Positions 27,901 through 41,200 of a stretch of 64,000 bases of DNA are shown here, one piece after another. The notes under the pieces were generated by a model that ran no database searches, was not told the DNA's origin, and saw only the letters and a program-made list of their open reading frames with translations. This stretch comes from Istiophorus platypterus (lineage: Eukaryota > Chordata > Actinopteri > Istiophoriformes > Istiophoridae). Location: NCBI GenBank assembly GCA_016859345.1, contig CM029114.1, positions 9,347,501-9,411,500 of the forward strand, read 5' to 3'. The stretch's first letter is position 1. Every line of letters starts with the position of its first letter. Position numbers and translations under genes: made by a program.

Positions 27901-30900
27901 TGTGAGTCAGGATGCATCAAAGCTTTTATGTTCTAAAAGAATAAGGGATGTGCTGATAACACATTTGGAGAAAAATAGTGTCATAGTCCGATATCAGGGC
28001 TGCCATCATGGTGAGAGGCGGATTCCAGCTAGTGCAGGAAGTTAGGAAGTTCATGACGTGCTGGTCAGCCGAGGTTGCAGTAGTGTTTGTTGACATGACT
28101 CGTGTTGTGACACCTTTGCCACCTGTGTGGAGCCACAAGCAAACACACTGCCTTTGCTGACTACTTACTTACTTTACAGGCAAGTGCTGCTTTACACTGG
28201 CCTACACATGCCCTCACTCGCCCTTGTTACAGTGGTGAGTCACAGACCTACAGCAGACAAGACTCACGTGACAGGTGATTTGGTAGCAGCAGGGTGGTTA
28301 AAACAATGACTGCAACTAAGTTATTTCCAGTATTGATTAATCTGCCAATTATTCTTTTTTTTCTTGATTAATCAATCAGTTGCTTTGTTTATAAAACATC
28401 AGAAAACAGTAAAAAAAAAACAAAAAAAAAACACATCAATGGTTTGGCTAGGGTTGGCTCTGCGCATTTAAGTTTTCTGTGTTCCATTTCTTCGGGCTTG
28501 GAAACTAAAGAACACTGAAAAATACTGTGTAATCATGACTAATTCAAATGTGGTTTGAAAACATTATATCTTATTTCAGTACTTATAAGTTATTATAGCT
28601 GTATTATTCCTCTCAGAAAATAAAATATTTAGTCATTCTTAGAACCTTTTTTTTAAAAAATTATAGACATTTTTTGTGGTTCATATCTTTCCTAAATTAT
28701 AAATCAAGATACTTAAAGGTAGTCCACATACATATTACCCTTATTCTGTGTCTTCTATTCCCAGTGTAACTAGAAGGTACACAATTTTATTTTAAAGAAT
28801 AATTTAAATTAATAAATAGTTTAAATTTATGCTTGAATCAAACCAGATGCACTCTATTTTGTTTTGACAGTTCAAAAATATCTCTTAGGGTCAGTGTGAC
28901 ACAAATAAAAGCAAATAGAATAACAACATAAATTTACTGCTTTGCATTTAGAGGGCAAGGGTGGGATTAAATATGTGAGGCAGATACAGAAAAAAAATGC
29001 CCCAGGGTTTGTGAGTCAGTGTGACAACAGTAAAATGTTTCACTCCACCTTCCAGAGCCATTGCATCTGTTCTTTAATGTTTGTTGTAAAACCTGCCCCC
29101 AAACACCAGAAAACAGTCTTTGCTTTTCTGCATTTTTGGCACGAATACATCATCATTCGACTAGAATGTGCTTTGTAAGACAACTTTAAAAAAAAAATTG
29201 AACTGACAATGATAAAATATGACTTTCAGAAGCTACCACAAATAGTTGTTGTTAATGTTGTGGCTGGTCAGTGTAAGCTATAGATTATGTTGCTCAAAGG
29301 TTCTTTTTATCATTTTGTCCTTTTTGTAAAATCAGAACTCTCAAACTTATGCCATCCATCTGCAAAGAATCAAAACAGCAGTGTTTCTTCATCCTTGATG
29401 AAGATTGAAACTAAAATTTAGAGGGACTTCCAGAGCCTTTTTCTGTTTTTAATGCCTCAAACATATACTGCAGTACCGTTGGCAGGTACCGTTTTTGCCC
29501 AGGTCAGTCTGTGTAGCAATTTTTCTGAACAATGTAGACAATAAGTAAAAATCATGCCTCCGTGACACAATGAGAAAGTAGTTCATTTTTCTTTTTTCTC
29601 TGTGAATTACTCTATGATCTATTCACATCGTGACATTTAATTAAAAACAGCAAGAGCAGTTCTATCAAAGATTCTAGAAAAGCATCTGAAAATGCTGTCA
29701 CTGGCAGGAGGTCACATACAATAAGGAGAACAACATTGATAGACACACGCTACAGGCTCGAGAGCAATAGGCTGGTGCTTGTTTTTAACATTAAGACTGC
29801 ATTTCCATTACATCATTACTGAAGAAAAGACAAAAAAGCATCTGTCCAATGGTAGCAGAAAAGTTTCAGTCTTGTGGGTTAGCAAATAAGCCAACAGTGC
29901 ATCAGCTGTTTTGTTGTTTCGCTAAATCTGAGGGGAATCAGACTTTCCTTGTTGATTATATAAGTCAGGAACTGTAATTTGAAAGTTGAGGAAGAGATTC
30001 AGGGTAATTTTTCAAAGACAGGCGTGTACTGCTCAATTTTTATTACACAGTTTACTTACAAACAAAGACAGTGGCCTGTCATGACATAATGTGGGGATAC
30101 AAGTGACCACAATACTATGACAAAAGATTAGCCATAGATAAGCCACTTTTTTTAACCAGTAATTTTAAAATGTACTATAGGCTGGTTTTGCCTGTTTCAC
30201 CCTCTTGTTGCATCAATATTTTGTGTCCTCTTTTATTCTCAGCCATGGAAACAGCTCGTCTGGCTCTCTCCAAAGTTCACAAATATACCTATCAACACCT
30301 TTTAATTCACTAAGTAACACACAAAAAGTGTAAAATCAACAATTTGTGGTTTTATGACATGTGCCACTACTGTTTTTTTAGCCAGATGTGGTCACTTCCT
30401 GGCGTCTCTGCTGGCCTGCTGTTTCCATTTGTTTCTAGTCTTTGTGCTAAGCCAAGCTAACTGCCTGCTTATTATAGCTTCATATTTAATGGGCAGATAG
30501 TAGTGTGCTATTACTCTTCCCATCTAAATCAACATAGGCAATCTGTACATTTCCCAAAATGTTATATTATTGTTTAAATTCTTTTAAGGAAATATGAATG
30601 GAGAAAACAATATCTGTCCCTTACTATGTTGATCAAGCTGTTCTTCTGGTGATAAATCTCATTAATGATGGATGAAATGGGGACACGCTCGTGGCTTAGT
30701 GTTGAAGATGCTTACCATATACCGTGATCACGATTTTCCCCATTTTGGTTCTTACTTTGTTGCACTCATTCTTCTCTCTGCCCCCTTGTTTCCCATCACC
30801 TCTTTTTATTATTTAATAAAAAGCAAAACGCCCAAACAGTACTTAAAAAAATGGATAAAACTAAATATATACAATAATTCATAGAACACGTAGGTCAGGG

Positions 30901-31962
30901 CATGAACACATAACACATAACAGCAGTGTGTTATGGTCTGGTAGTTATGGTTTCAACATCAATACATATTGAACTTAAGTTACTTTGTTTGATTTATAGC
31001 AGCTTGACTTCACAGCCTTTGGTCCACCTGCAGATCCTCTTGTGGATGTCTGTGTCAGCAGTGAATGATGAGTATGGTTTTCTGTGCCTGTGTGCGTGTG
31101 CCCGCGTGTGTGTGTGTGTGTGTGTGCATGCGTGCGTGTTTTCCAGACCCAGAAAAGGATGATGGGGAGCCAGGAAACGGGATTGCCCAGTGGAGACTAA
31201 ATGAACAGCTCTTTCCCTGTCCAGTCTGTGGCAAGGTTTTTGGTAGACAGCAGACGCTTTCTAGGCATCTGTCCCTGCACACAGGTAAATAAACACACGC
31301 ATACACAACAAAATTGTTAGCGTATGTGCACACCACCTGTACATTTGCATTTCTTTGTTAATGAGTAACTGTTAGCTGTTGTGTTAGTGCACGTGTGCTT
31401 GTGTTTGTGCTGCGCACAATAAGTAAATAAGGTTGACTAGACTAGATTACCCTTCCTTTAAAGAGATTACTACCATGATTAGTCTCACTGGGAAAACTGC
31501 CTGTCTAATTACCCAGCTAAAGGGATGCCTCATGGAGTATCTAAAAAAACACACACACGCACACACACACACACACCACAAGTAATTCTGATGCAGCCAC
31601 GATTGGTTCCCTCCATAATTTTTTCTCTCACACTCACACCAGACATGGGAGACTTCCTCAGGATGAAGCTGTACACTCTCCAGTGTCCTGATTACACTCT
31701 GTTTTCAGACTAGCCCCTTCTTTGCTCCCAATTGATCCACTCTACCACATCACTGTCTTCCATAATCCCTCTCTCGGTCCTTATTAGGGAAAAAAAATTA
31801 ATTTGCTTTAAGTAAAATTGTATTCATTAACAATGGATTAGAAATTAATGCAACCTACTTGGGATAGCAGACCAAATCACTAAGTGCACAAATGAATACT
31901 CGTGTATAAAATGCCCCCACACATTTGGACATGCTCTCACATTTTGTGTGCACACACTACAT

Positions 31963-32004
<42 letters not shown>

Positions 32005-32146
32005 ATCTGAGAGTGTTGGCTGTGAACAGCTTGGCCACACCACAGAGAGCAGAAGCAGGGGCATATGTCAGTGTGATGGTCTTTTTGGTTTCCCCGGCGA
32101 CATAAAGGTTGCCTGGCTCCATGTCCTTGGGGCAAATGGTGTGCGC

Positions 32147-32213
<67 letters not shown>

Positions 32214-35200
32214 TTTGAGGGGGAGCAAGAGCACAAAGATGTGTTATGTTGATATGTTTTGGGATCAAAGGGAAGATTGTGTGTTATGTATTGCCTTTGG
32301 ATTTTTTTCTTAATTAGATTTTTTTAAATTTGAAAATGAAGTGAAATTATGTTTGTACATGTCTGAAGTTATTACCATCTTCAACATCCAGATGGTACCT
32401 AGAAAAGTTGATTTTGTCAGACATTTCTTTCTCTTCCCAGGATCAGAGTTACAACTTGGGTCAAGTGAAGGTTAGCCAGGGTTAGGCATTAAGTAATTAG
32501 GTTTAAACTTTCTTTAAAGGCTCAGTAGCTTAGCGCAACTTAATGAAATATCATCTGAGGTGATGTTTACAGTAACCTGGCGTCTTGTGTCTGCATTACT
32601 GTGTTGCAGAAGAGAGGAAGTACAAGTGTCACCTATGTCCTTATGCAGCCAAGTGCAGGGCTAACCTCAATCAGCACCTGACCATCCACTCTGTCAAGCT
32701 GGTCAGCACGGACGCTGAGCAGATCGTCAGTGCTGTTACAGCCGACTCTGCTGAGCGCAAGAACTGCCCCTACTACTACAGGTAGTAATCACAGAACAAA
32801 ACACCACACTGACCTCTCAAGCCAGTATCAGAGATCAGAACAGAGCCTGATCACAGCATTTTTGATTAATCTGTATCTGCTGCTTAATATCTTAAATCCT
32901 GATATAGTTCATGATTAATTTTTTTCAGAGCTGCTCTGTTTTGTTGGTGAATTTGAGTAGTTGTATATTTTTGTTTATTTTTGTTCTTGCCTCAAGTTGG
33001 ATGAGAAAATCAATAGCACACTCATTATCTGTTTAAGTTTGCAGCTACAGTCAATAGATGGTTATCTTAGCTTAGCATAACAATTGAAAGTGGGTGGGGG
33101 GGCAGCCTGGCCTAGTCCAAATGTGAAAAAGAAAAAAAATCTGCCCACAGGACCTCTAAAGCTCATGAATTAACATGGTATAACTTTTTTAATTAATGTG
33201 GTCAAAAACCAAAGTCCAAAAATTCTAGTTGGAACTACAGAGCTATTTCTTATTTGGGTGTAGTTACTTTTTGGAGTCACCACTGATTGCATGGAAAGAC
33301 TCCTTAGTGAACTTTGAGTTTGGGACCGGGGTGGCTGTTTCCCCTCTGCTTCCAGTTTTATGCTATGCTAAGCTAACTGCCTCATGGCTGAAGTTTCGTA
33401 TTTACTGTAGAGACCTGAGAGTGGTATCAATCTCCCAAAAATGTTTTGCTATTGCTTGGCCACTTTAACGAAGCAAATTACTTGAAAAGAGTTAAATCTC
33501 ACAAATTCTGGACTGTAGGGCATTATTTTCAGTAATCTTTAGCAAATTAAAAGAAATGTAGCCACTCTGTACCATCTGACACTTAATGCAAACATGTAAT
33601 ACTAAAGCTGACCGCCCCCCCTCTCATTCTTACCGTCTTCCTCCTTTTTCCTCTGTGCTCTGTCCAGCTGCCATGTGTGCGGTTTCCAGACGGAGCTGAA
33701 TGCCCAGTTTGTCAGCCACATGTCACTCCATGTGGACAAGGAACAGTGGATGTTCTCGCTCTGCTGCAGCGTCTGTGACTATGTCTGCATGGAAGAGAAT
33801 GACATGAAGAACCACATTAGTACTGGACATGCAGGTACAGATTTTTCGATACTGATTTGGGGTCCACTGGTTCTGACTCACCGGTTCAGTAGTCAATCAA
33901 TCCTCTCTAATATGTGTTGGGGTAGGGTTGAAACTAAAATTATCAGTTATTCTGCATATTATTTTTTAAGTTAATCAGTTAGTTGTTTTTTGTTTTTGTT
34001 TTTTTAACTATAATATGCCTAAAAATGCCAGTCCCATTTTCCTGTAGCCCAAGGCGACATATTCAGTTTGTTTTTTTGGTCCAGTCATCATTCCTAAACA
34101 TATGCAGTTTATTACTTTTACATAACACAAAGAAAAGCAGCACAACCTCACAACTGGGAAGCTGACAAAAGAGGTTGGGCTTTTTCTTAACCTAAAAATG
34201 TCGTAAAAGACTAATGGATTATCAAAAAAGGTTGCTGATTTAGACTTTTCTATCAATTGACTAATCAATTAATGAACTAGTCATTTCAGCTCTAGTGGAA
34301 TGTTCTTGTTTTTGGTGTTTTTGCAGCGTTTTCAAACATGCACTGCTGGATAGTAGCAAAGAATCCCTAAAAAAATGATTTATCATGAGATATTTTCAGA
34401 ATTACTCTCCCATGTTAGAGTGGGTGGTATCTTACACATTGTGGCTTTTGTTCACAGCTCAGAATATAAATACAGTGCAGTATTTGGACAGTGACACATT
34501 TTCTATTGTTTTGGCTCTGTACTCAAACACTGAGGGTTTAAATTTAAATAGTGACTGAGGTTAAAAAGCTGACTTTCAGCTTTAAGGGTTTTAAGCAGTT
34601 TTTATACCTATTTGGCCGAATGTTCAAACAGCAGAGTAGGATGAAAGCCTGTTCTTTATCGTAATAGTCAATGTTTCCTTGTCCACGTTCCCTAGTTTCT
34701 ATATTAATTGATCAATCATTTTGGTCTGTAAAATGAAAGGAAACAATGGCAAATGACAGTTTTTGGAGCCTAAGTTAACATACTTTGTGTCTGTGTGTGT
34801 GGTACCACTGATTTTTTTTTTTTTTTTTTTGCTTATAAATGATAGTAATTTATTATCTATAACATTGCCACTTAATTTACTACCAACACCTAAGCAACTT
34901 AAGTGTTGGCAGTTTCCTTTCAGATCCAGTTTACTGCTGGAGTATGAAACCAACAAAACAAAAAATGTGTCACTCTCCAAATGAAAGGAAATCAGGTTTC
35001 AAGTCAAGGCATCAAAATTGTAACGGTAGTTTACACTTCACAAAACAAACAGTTCAGTGTCAGTTATGAAGACATAGGCAAAGAAGAGCAGTAGAATTGA
35101 ATTTCACAAACAAGCCTCCTCCTGTCGACCTTCTTTGAACTTTTAAAGCCGCCGGTCTGAGCCCCTGGTGGTCGATATGAGTGTTTTTGTCTAAAACTAC

Positions 35201-38200
35201 TTTGTCCGGTTTATTGCTGACGTTTTGCTCTTACTGTTCCTCAATGTCTGCATGTGTGTGTGCGTGTGTTTGCTTCATGCGTTTGTGTAGGTGGGTGGGA
35301 TTGTCCAGCCCAGACAGCTGAGGGGTCTTTCAGAGGCCGCAGTGGCCTTGTTTATCTGAGAAGGTTGGCCCTTATCGTGCCTCAGGGGGAAAAAATCAAT
35401 AGGCCTTGGGTCCTTTGGAGACGAGCTGGGTTTACAATGCCATTGTGGCCATCTTTTAAGTCTCTCAGCAAGGCTTGGCAGTTGTCTCAGTCTTGCAAAA
35501 GATGGACACCACCAACATACACACTAATGTACAAGAGCGTAGCTCATTGTCACCCTAAACTTATAAACAGACATCCTACCTTTTGCATTTTAATAATTTG
35601 TCAAGGTTCAGCCCTGATTGTTAAGGCACCTAAACTTCTGAGGGTCAGGTGGATGGAGCAACACTTAGAGGAAACCCTGACAGGCTGTAAAAAGCCTAGT
35701 TATCTGGTCAACTGTGTGCACATGCCCAGGCAAAAGATGGCTGAGCTCAGCAGGTGTTATAGTTCAAGCTAACCCCCTGTGAAGCCTGGACTCTGCACAG
35801 GGAAGAGGGTTGGTTTGGTGCCCTTCTCAGTAGGGGGAGGAAGGTGGTGAATTATGTGACAGTATTCCTTGATATCTGCCCCTGAAATTCTCTGGAAGGA
35901 AGACTTTGCTTCTTTATTTTCATTCCTATATCATGAATGTGGCTATGCAGTTGAGGACAAAGCTCTTTGGTAAAGAGGAAAATGGATTTTTTTTTAATAG
36001 AGGTATGTTTCAAGGTCAAGGCCCAGCGGCTCATAGCAGCAACTTTTTTTCCCCCCTCCTTTTTCTTACATTATGTGGCATTAACCTTTTGGATATTGTA
36101 AGATAAGGCAAGCAGATGTTAAATACTGCATCACAGGAGTTAAAAGCTTCCTCAAGCTGGTTCAATACTGTATTCAGAATGCACCTAAGACTGAGCTGCC
36201 AATGACCCTGGTATATTTAGGTTTGATTGAAGGCAGTTAATCATGCCTTCTATTACCGTGTAAGTCCTTGTATGAAAAATGATGTGCTCTGCATGCGTAC
36301 ATTCCCATATGTATAAGAGTCCGGTGTGTGTGTGCGTGTGTTTGCTTCATGCGTTTGTGTAGGTGGGTGGGATTGTCCAGCCCAGACAGCTGAGGGGTCT
36401 TTCAGAGGCCGCAGTGGCCTTGTTTATCTGAGAAGGTTGGCCCTTATCGTGCCTCAGGGGGAAAAAATCAATAGGCCTTGGGTCCTTTGGAGACGAGCTG
36501 GGTTTACAATGCCATTGTGGCCATCTTTTAAGTCTCTCAGCAAGGCTTGGCAGTTGTCTCAGTCTTGCAAAAGATGGACACCACCAACATACACACTAAT
36601 GTACAAGAGCGTAGCTCATTGTCACCCTAAACTTATAAACAGACATCCTACCTTTTGCATTTTAATAATTTGTCAAGGTTCAGCCCTGATTGTTAAGGCA
36701 CCTAAACTTCTGAGGGTCAGGTGGATGGAGCAACACTTAGAGGAAACCCTGACAGGCTGTAAAAAGCCTAGTTATCTGGTCAACTGTGTGCACATGCCCA
36801 GGCAAAAGATGGCTGAGCTCAGCAGGTGTTATAGTTCAAGCTAACCCCCTGTGAAGCCTGGACTCTGCACAGGGAAGAGGGTTGGTTTGGTGCCCTTCTC
36901 AGTAGGGGGAGGAAGGTGGTGAATTATGTGACAGTATTCCTTGATATCTGCCCCTGAAATTCTCTGGAAGGAAGACTTTGCTTCTTTATTTTCATTCCTA
37001 TATCATGAATGTGGCTATGCAGTTGAGGACAAAGCTCTTTGGTAAAGAGGAAAATGGATTTTTTTTTAATAGAGGTATGTTTCAAGGTCAAGGCCCAGCG
37101 GCTCATAGCAGCAACTTTTTTTCCCCCCTCCTTTTTCTTACATTATGTGGCATTAACCTTTTGGATATTGTAAGATAAGGCAAGCAGATGTTAAATACTG
37201 CATCACAGGAGTTAAAAGCTTCCTCAAGCTGGTTCAATACTGTATTCAGAATGCACCTAAGACTGAGCTGCCAATGACCCTGGTATATTTAGGTTTGATT
37301 GAAGGCAGTTAATCATGCCTTCTATTACCGTGTAAGTCCTTGTATGAAAAATGATGTGCTCTGCATGCGTACATTCCCATATGTATAAGAGTCCGGTGTG
37401 TGTGTGCGTGTGTGTGCGCGCGCGCGCGTGTGCCTATATTATAAAGATAGGTCAACCATTTCAGAACCCGTGCAGCCCTCACTCCCTCCTTTCACTCCCT
37501 CCTGAGTGAATGCCCTTTGTTTAGCTGTGCCCTGAGATGCTCCCGCCATCTTAGCTCCTTCGGCCATGACCCGCGCTCCTCACCCCCCTCTCTTGCCCCC
37601 TCCCTGTCCAATTCTCTCTCTCTTCCCAGTGAATTGCAGACTTAGAGAAGAGGATCAATAAAAGCACACTGCATCTTGATTGGACTGGCAACAGGGCATC
37701 AGTCAGAGCACATGACTATGGAGGCTGCCTGCTTACATTTTGTTTCTGTGTATATGAGTGTTTGATGCACATAACAATGACAATCTTGAAACCGACTTCT
37801 GCAAGTTTTTTTTTTAAATATCTTTTACATTCGGAACTGACAGTTTTTCCCCAACGTTCAATTTCAACTGTAACAATAAAGATTTCTTACATTCTGTCCT
37901 CATGTGTCCAGGTCTGAATTCAAGAAGTCCCCTCAGCGAGACCAAGAGCACCTCCTCATCCCTCTCTGCCCTCAGTGATTCACTCAATAGCTCTGAGGGC
38001 GGAGACCTCACCCACGGTAACGAAGAACTAAAGAGCCTTCTTGCCCCGCCCTCCTCCGCAGGCAGCCAGTCCAGCTCCGGAAGCCACTCGGGATCAGGAA
38101 CTGAGGACAAGTCTGACAAAGGCAAGGAACCAGCCAGATACATTGTATTATTTTATCATTTTAAAGCCCCTTAAATCTTACATTTAAAATCTGAATATTT

Positions 38201-41200
38201 CGCTACAAAATTAAATATTCAAATTATTTAGGATATATTTCACACGCACAGAACTCAGCTAATCTGCTAAATCTGGAGGCTTTCATTGTGGTTTTAATGG
38301 GATTTGATAAACAGGAACCAGTCAACTAAGTACCTGTTGTCAGATTCTGAATCAAATTTTCTAGATACGATAACATCACCTTTTTTCCAAGTGGCTCCAA
38401 CAGCATTAAACAACATCTCTAATGTGAGATAACCAAATCCTCTGGGAGAAAATAACGTGTTCATCAAGGCCCTATCCCTCATAATAAGAAGCTGTTTTTC
38501 AGTTTTTAGGGGCTCCTGTCCAAGGTTTAATTCCTCCTGTGTTTTGGAGCTGTACTAAGACAAAATATTTACTCCTTGGTCAGAAAGCTGCTTGAACTGA
38601 GTGACGAAGTAAAGATGTGCAACAGTGACTCACTAGAACCTCTGTCATTCAAATTACAACCATTAATTCTGAAGAGTTGCAGAACATTGTAAATGGGTTC
38701 TGAAGTGATGACATTACATGTTTACCCCCTTCACTTAATTGTATACATATGTGGCCTAATCCAGGCTGTTTTGAATTCTTCTTCTTCTTCCATTAAGCAC
38801 CTTAATGGGGCACTCCCCCAACTTTACACATGGAGATCAGATTACTGGTCATGAGGAATACTTCTCAGGCTGTGAAAACAATTGTATAGTGTCTTGTTGC
38901 TCTGGGAGAGTTTTCTGAAATAATCCTGATGATGTCATGGGGTTATCTAGGGTTGGATGTTAAGACTACAAATTTCTAAAAAAACAAGCAGTCATGCTGA
39001 GTCTCAACAGTACAACCAGACTCTTTTTAACAAAATTAAAAAATTTAAAATCTTTAAAAAAAGACAGACTCAGTCTCAACTCACTCGCTCATACTCTTTC
39101 CACTCTCTCCAGGCTTTGAGTGTGTCTTCTGCAACTTTGTGTGCAAGACACGTAGCATGTACGAGCGGCACCTCCAGATCCACCTCATCACGCGAATGTT
39201 TGAGTGTGACGTCTGCCACAAGTTCCTCAAGACGCCCGAGCAGCTGCTGGAGCACAAGAAGTGCCACACCGTCCCCTCCGGAGGGCTCAAGTAAGGAAAG
39301 CAAGTACAGACAGAGGTTCCTAACTCCGCCCATCCTTCCCCTCCTTCACCCCTTGCCCTTTCAACTCACTGCACACAAAAACACACTTACAGTATATACC
39401 ACTCATCAAATTCACAATGCTAGAGATGTGCAAGTTACTGAATATTTTAATTGGCTTCATTTCGCAAAAAGGCAAAAAATGACATTTGCTGATACTACTT
39501 GATCCACCTAAGAGTTTAAAACATCTCACAGTGGTTCCAGGCATTATCTTAAATGCTCCATTTAATTTATTTTATACACGTGAAATGGTGCATGTAAAAT
39601 AACTGAGAGGATACGTAAGGATGCATAATTTTATATATGTAAAAGTGGCTGACATTATCACGGTTCTTTCACACAAATGACACCCGTAAACTTTCATCAA
39701 GACAGAGACACAGATACAAGGTCTATTTGAAGATTATTGTAGCTGTGTGTATTGAATCGGTTAACCCCATTTTATCGCTAATTATCTGCAGCCAGCAAAT
39801 GAAATGATATAAGCTGTAGTTATAAGTAAACCTTATTAGAAAGTGGACTGTGGGTCTGCAGTGGCTCTTCTGAACGTAAGGGAGAGTGGAGAGGGGGTTG
39901 GAAATGGGCTTCCCCTCAGGGCCTGTTCTACTGCCCACAGCTGACAGCCATGCTAAAGAAAAAAAAAATATCTGATGAAACCTGGCCCACCCCCAACCCC
40001 CACCTCACCACCCCATTCCCAAATACAGAATCTATGTATACTTTACAATGTATTATATAAAATTTTTTGGTACACACCTAGAAAATAATAACTGAGAATC
40101 AAATGCACATACTTGACAAGCTCAAATGTCAGATTACTTATATCTCTAACATCATAGGCAGGAAAAAGAGACACATCCATCTAAATGTATTTATAACAAA
40201 ACTAATACAGGCTTTAAAACTTACAAGTTCACACATCTAATGCACAGCTTTTATATAGGTATGTGTGTATATATTATATAATATATACAGACCGTACTGA
40301 AAAGTTTTACAATACAATGACCAGACTTCTACTGGGGTTATAACCAAACTACTTCAGGCCCCAGAATATAAATATATAAATACACATGTACACATCTTAT
40401 TCTATATATTAGCCCAAGTCTCCTCACATGCTTCCCTCTCCATCCTCATACTCCAGTCCCACAGGAGCCTTTGTTGTACTGTGACATGTTTTTGTCCCAT
40501 TTCAGACCTGTCGAGCTAATGTAAAGCCCATCTGTTGACCTCAACTTTCACAACACACACTGATGATGTTTTAGCTTAGTCACAAGAATGTATTCTGTCA
40601 CACATTCAGGGTATGAAAAAGCTTCTTCACATGAAAATATTTCCCCAAGTACTTAAGAAAGACATCACAAATGTAGTGCATTTTGTTAAGGTGCATTTCA
40701 AGTAATACAAACCATTTTTTGCTTTTGAGTTGTTCTCATAATTCCAGTGTTTGCATGTGCAGAATCATTGCGTCTCATTTTGATTATCGCCTCATCTTGT
40801 CATAAACAAAGATCTGTGTTCTACATCTTCTTTCTGTGCAGCCATCAGGGGAGTTAGGATGTTCTCAATATTGTTAAATGTGATGAAAATGGTCGCATTT
40901 CACTGAATGTAAACCAGGAAGTTGCCATCAAAGTTACACTGACCTCTGTTTTATACAAATCCTGTGCATAACAGAGCAAAAACACATGCTCATAGCGCAA
41001 AGATATTCACACAGCATCTTTTAGTCATCAACTTGAGGACTTGCTGCTAGCTTTAGTGTGTAAATGTAAAGGAGTTTTTGTAACAGTTTTGAATGTTTCT
41101 CCTGTCTGGTGTGAATGTTTTTGAAGCCAGATTAATTCCTTTAAGCCAGGTTTCAAAAGGGAAAGAAACAGGTAGTGGCTATTTTAGATTCTTTTCATTC

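Larger units (their letters stand above)
24859..31146 (+). other. znf827: znf827 intron, 6.3 kb, with AC repeat at the 5' end and GT repeat at the 3' end
   Basis: GT-AG intron. It starts with (AC)34 at 24877-24945 and ends in a GT-rich tract (31089-31139) directly against the acceptor. Between them lie a Tc1-like MITE at 25068-25582, short teleost repeats at 25697-25800 and 26815-27062, an hAT-like remnant at 28303-28440, a MITE copy at 30202-30575 and a tRNA-derived SINE at 30680-30850. 26560-26700 and 27660-27900 look unique and may be regulatory. 28440-30200 is AT-rich with nothing recognised. Confidence 0.85.
31285..32609 (+). other. znf827: znf827 intron, 1.3 kb, with facing AC and GT repeats
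   Basis: GT-AG intron. It contains (AC)n at 31549-31577, (AC)20 at 31964-32003 and (GT)31 at 32149-32211. The last two are complementary in the transcript and 145 bases apart. The rest is AT-rich with nothing recognised. Confidence 0.85.
33835..37911 (+). other. znf827: znf827 intron, 4.1 kb, with a 1072-bp tandem duplication
   Basis: GT-AG intron. It holds an hAT-like MITE (33923-34294), a DNA-transposon MITE (34473-34985), a T-run near 34811-34830, the two-copy duplication 35253-37396 with a GT/GC tract to 37430, and about 400 bases of mixed sequence before the acceptor at 37910-37911. No coding exon is seen. Confidence 0.85.

Noticed and set aside
31845..32268. Long open frames of Thr-His or Cys-Val repeats
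   Set aside because: They are translations of AC/GT microsatellites.
35254..36844. Identical 172-codon open frames in the two duplicated units
   Set aside because: They are identical because the DNA is duplicated. The first part is translated GT repeat and the rest has no family I know; there is no sign of coding selection.
38152..38160. GT dinucleotides downstream of 38121 as alternative donors
   Set aside because: They do not match a donor consensus, and the one examined gives the wrong phase for the next exon. The GC donor alone keeps the conserved Lys-Gly-Phe join.
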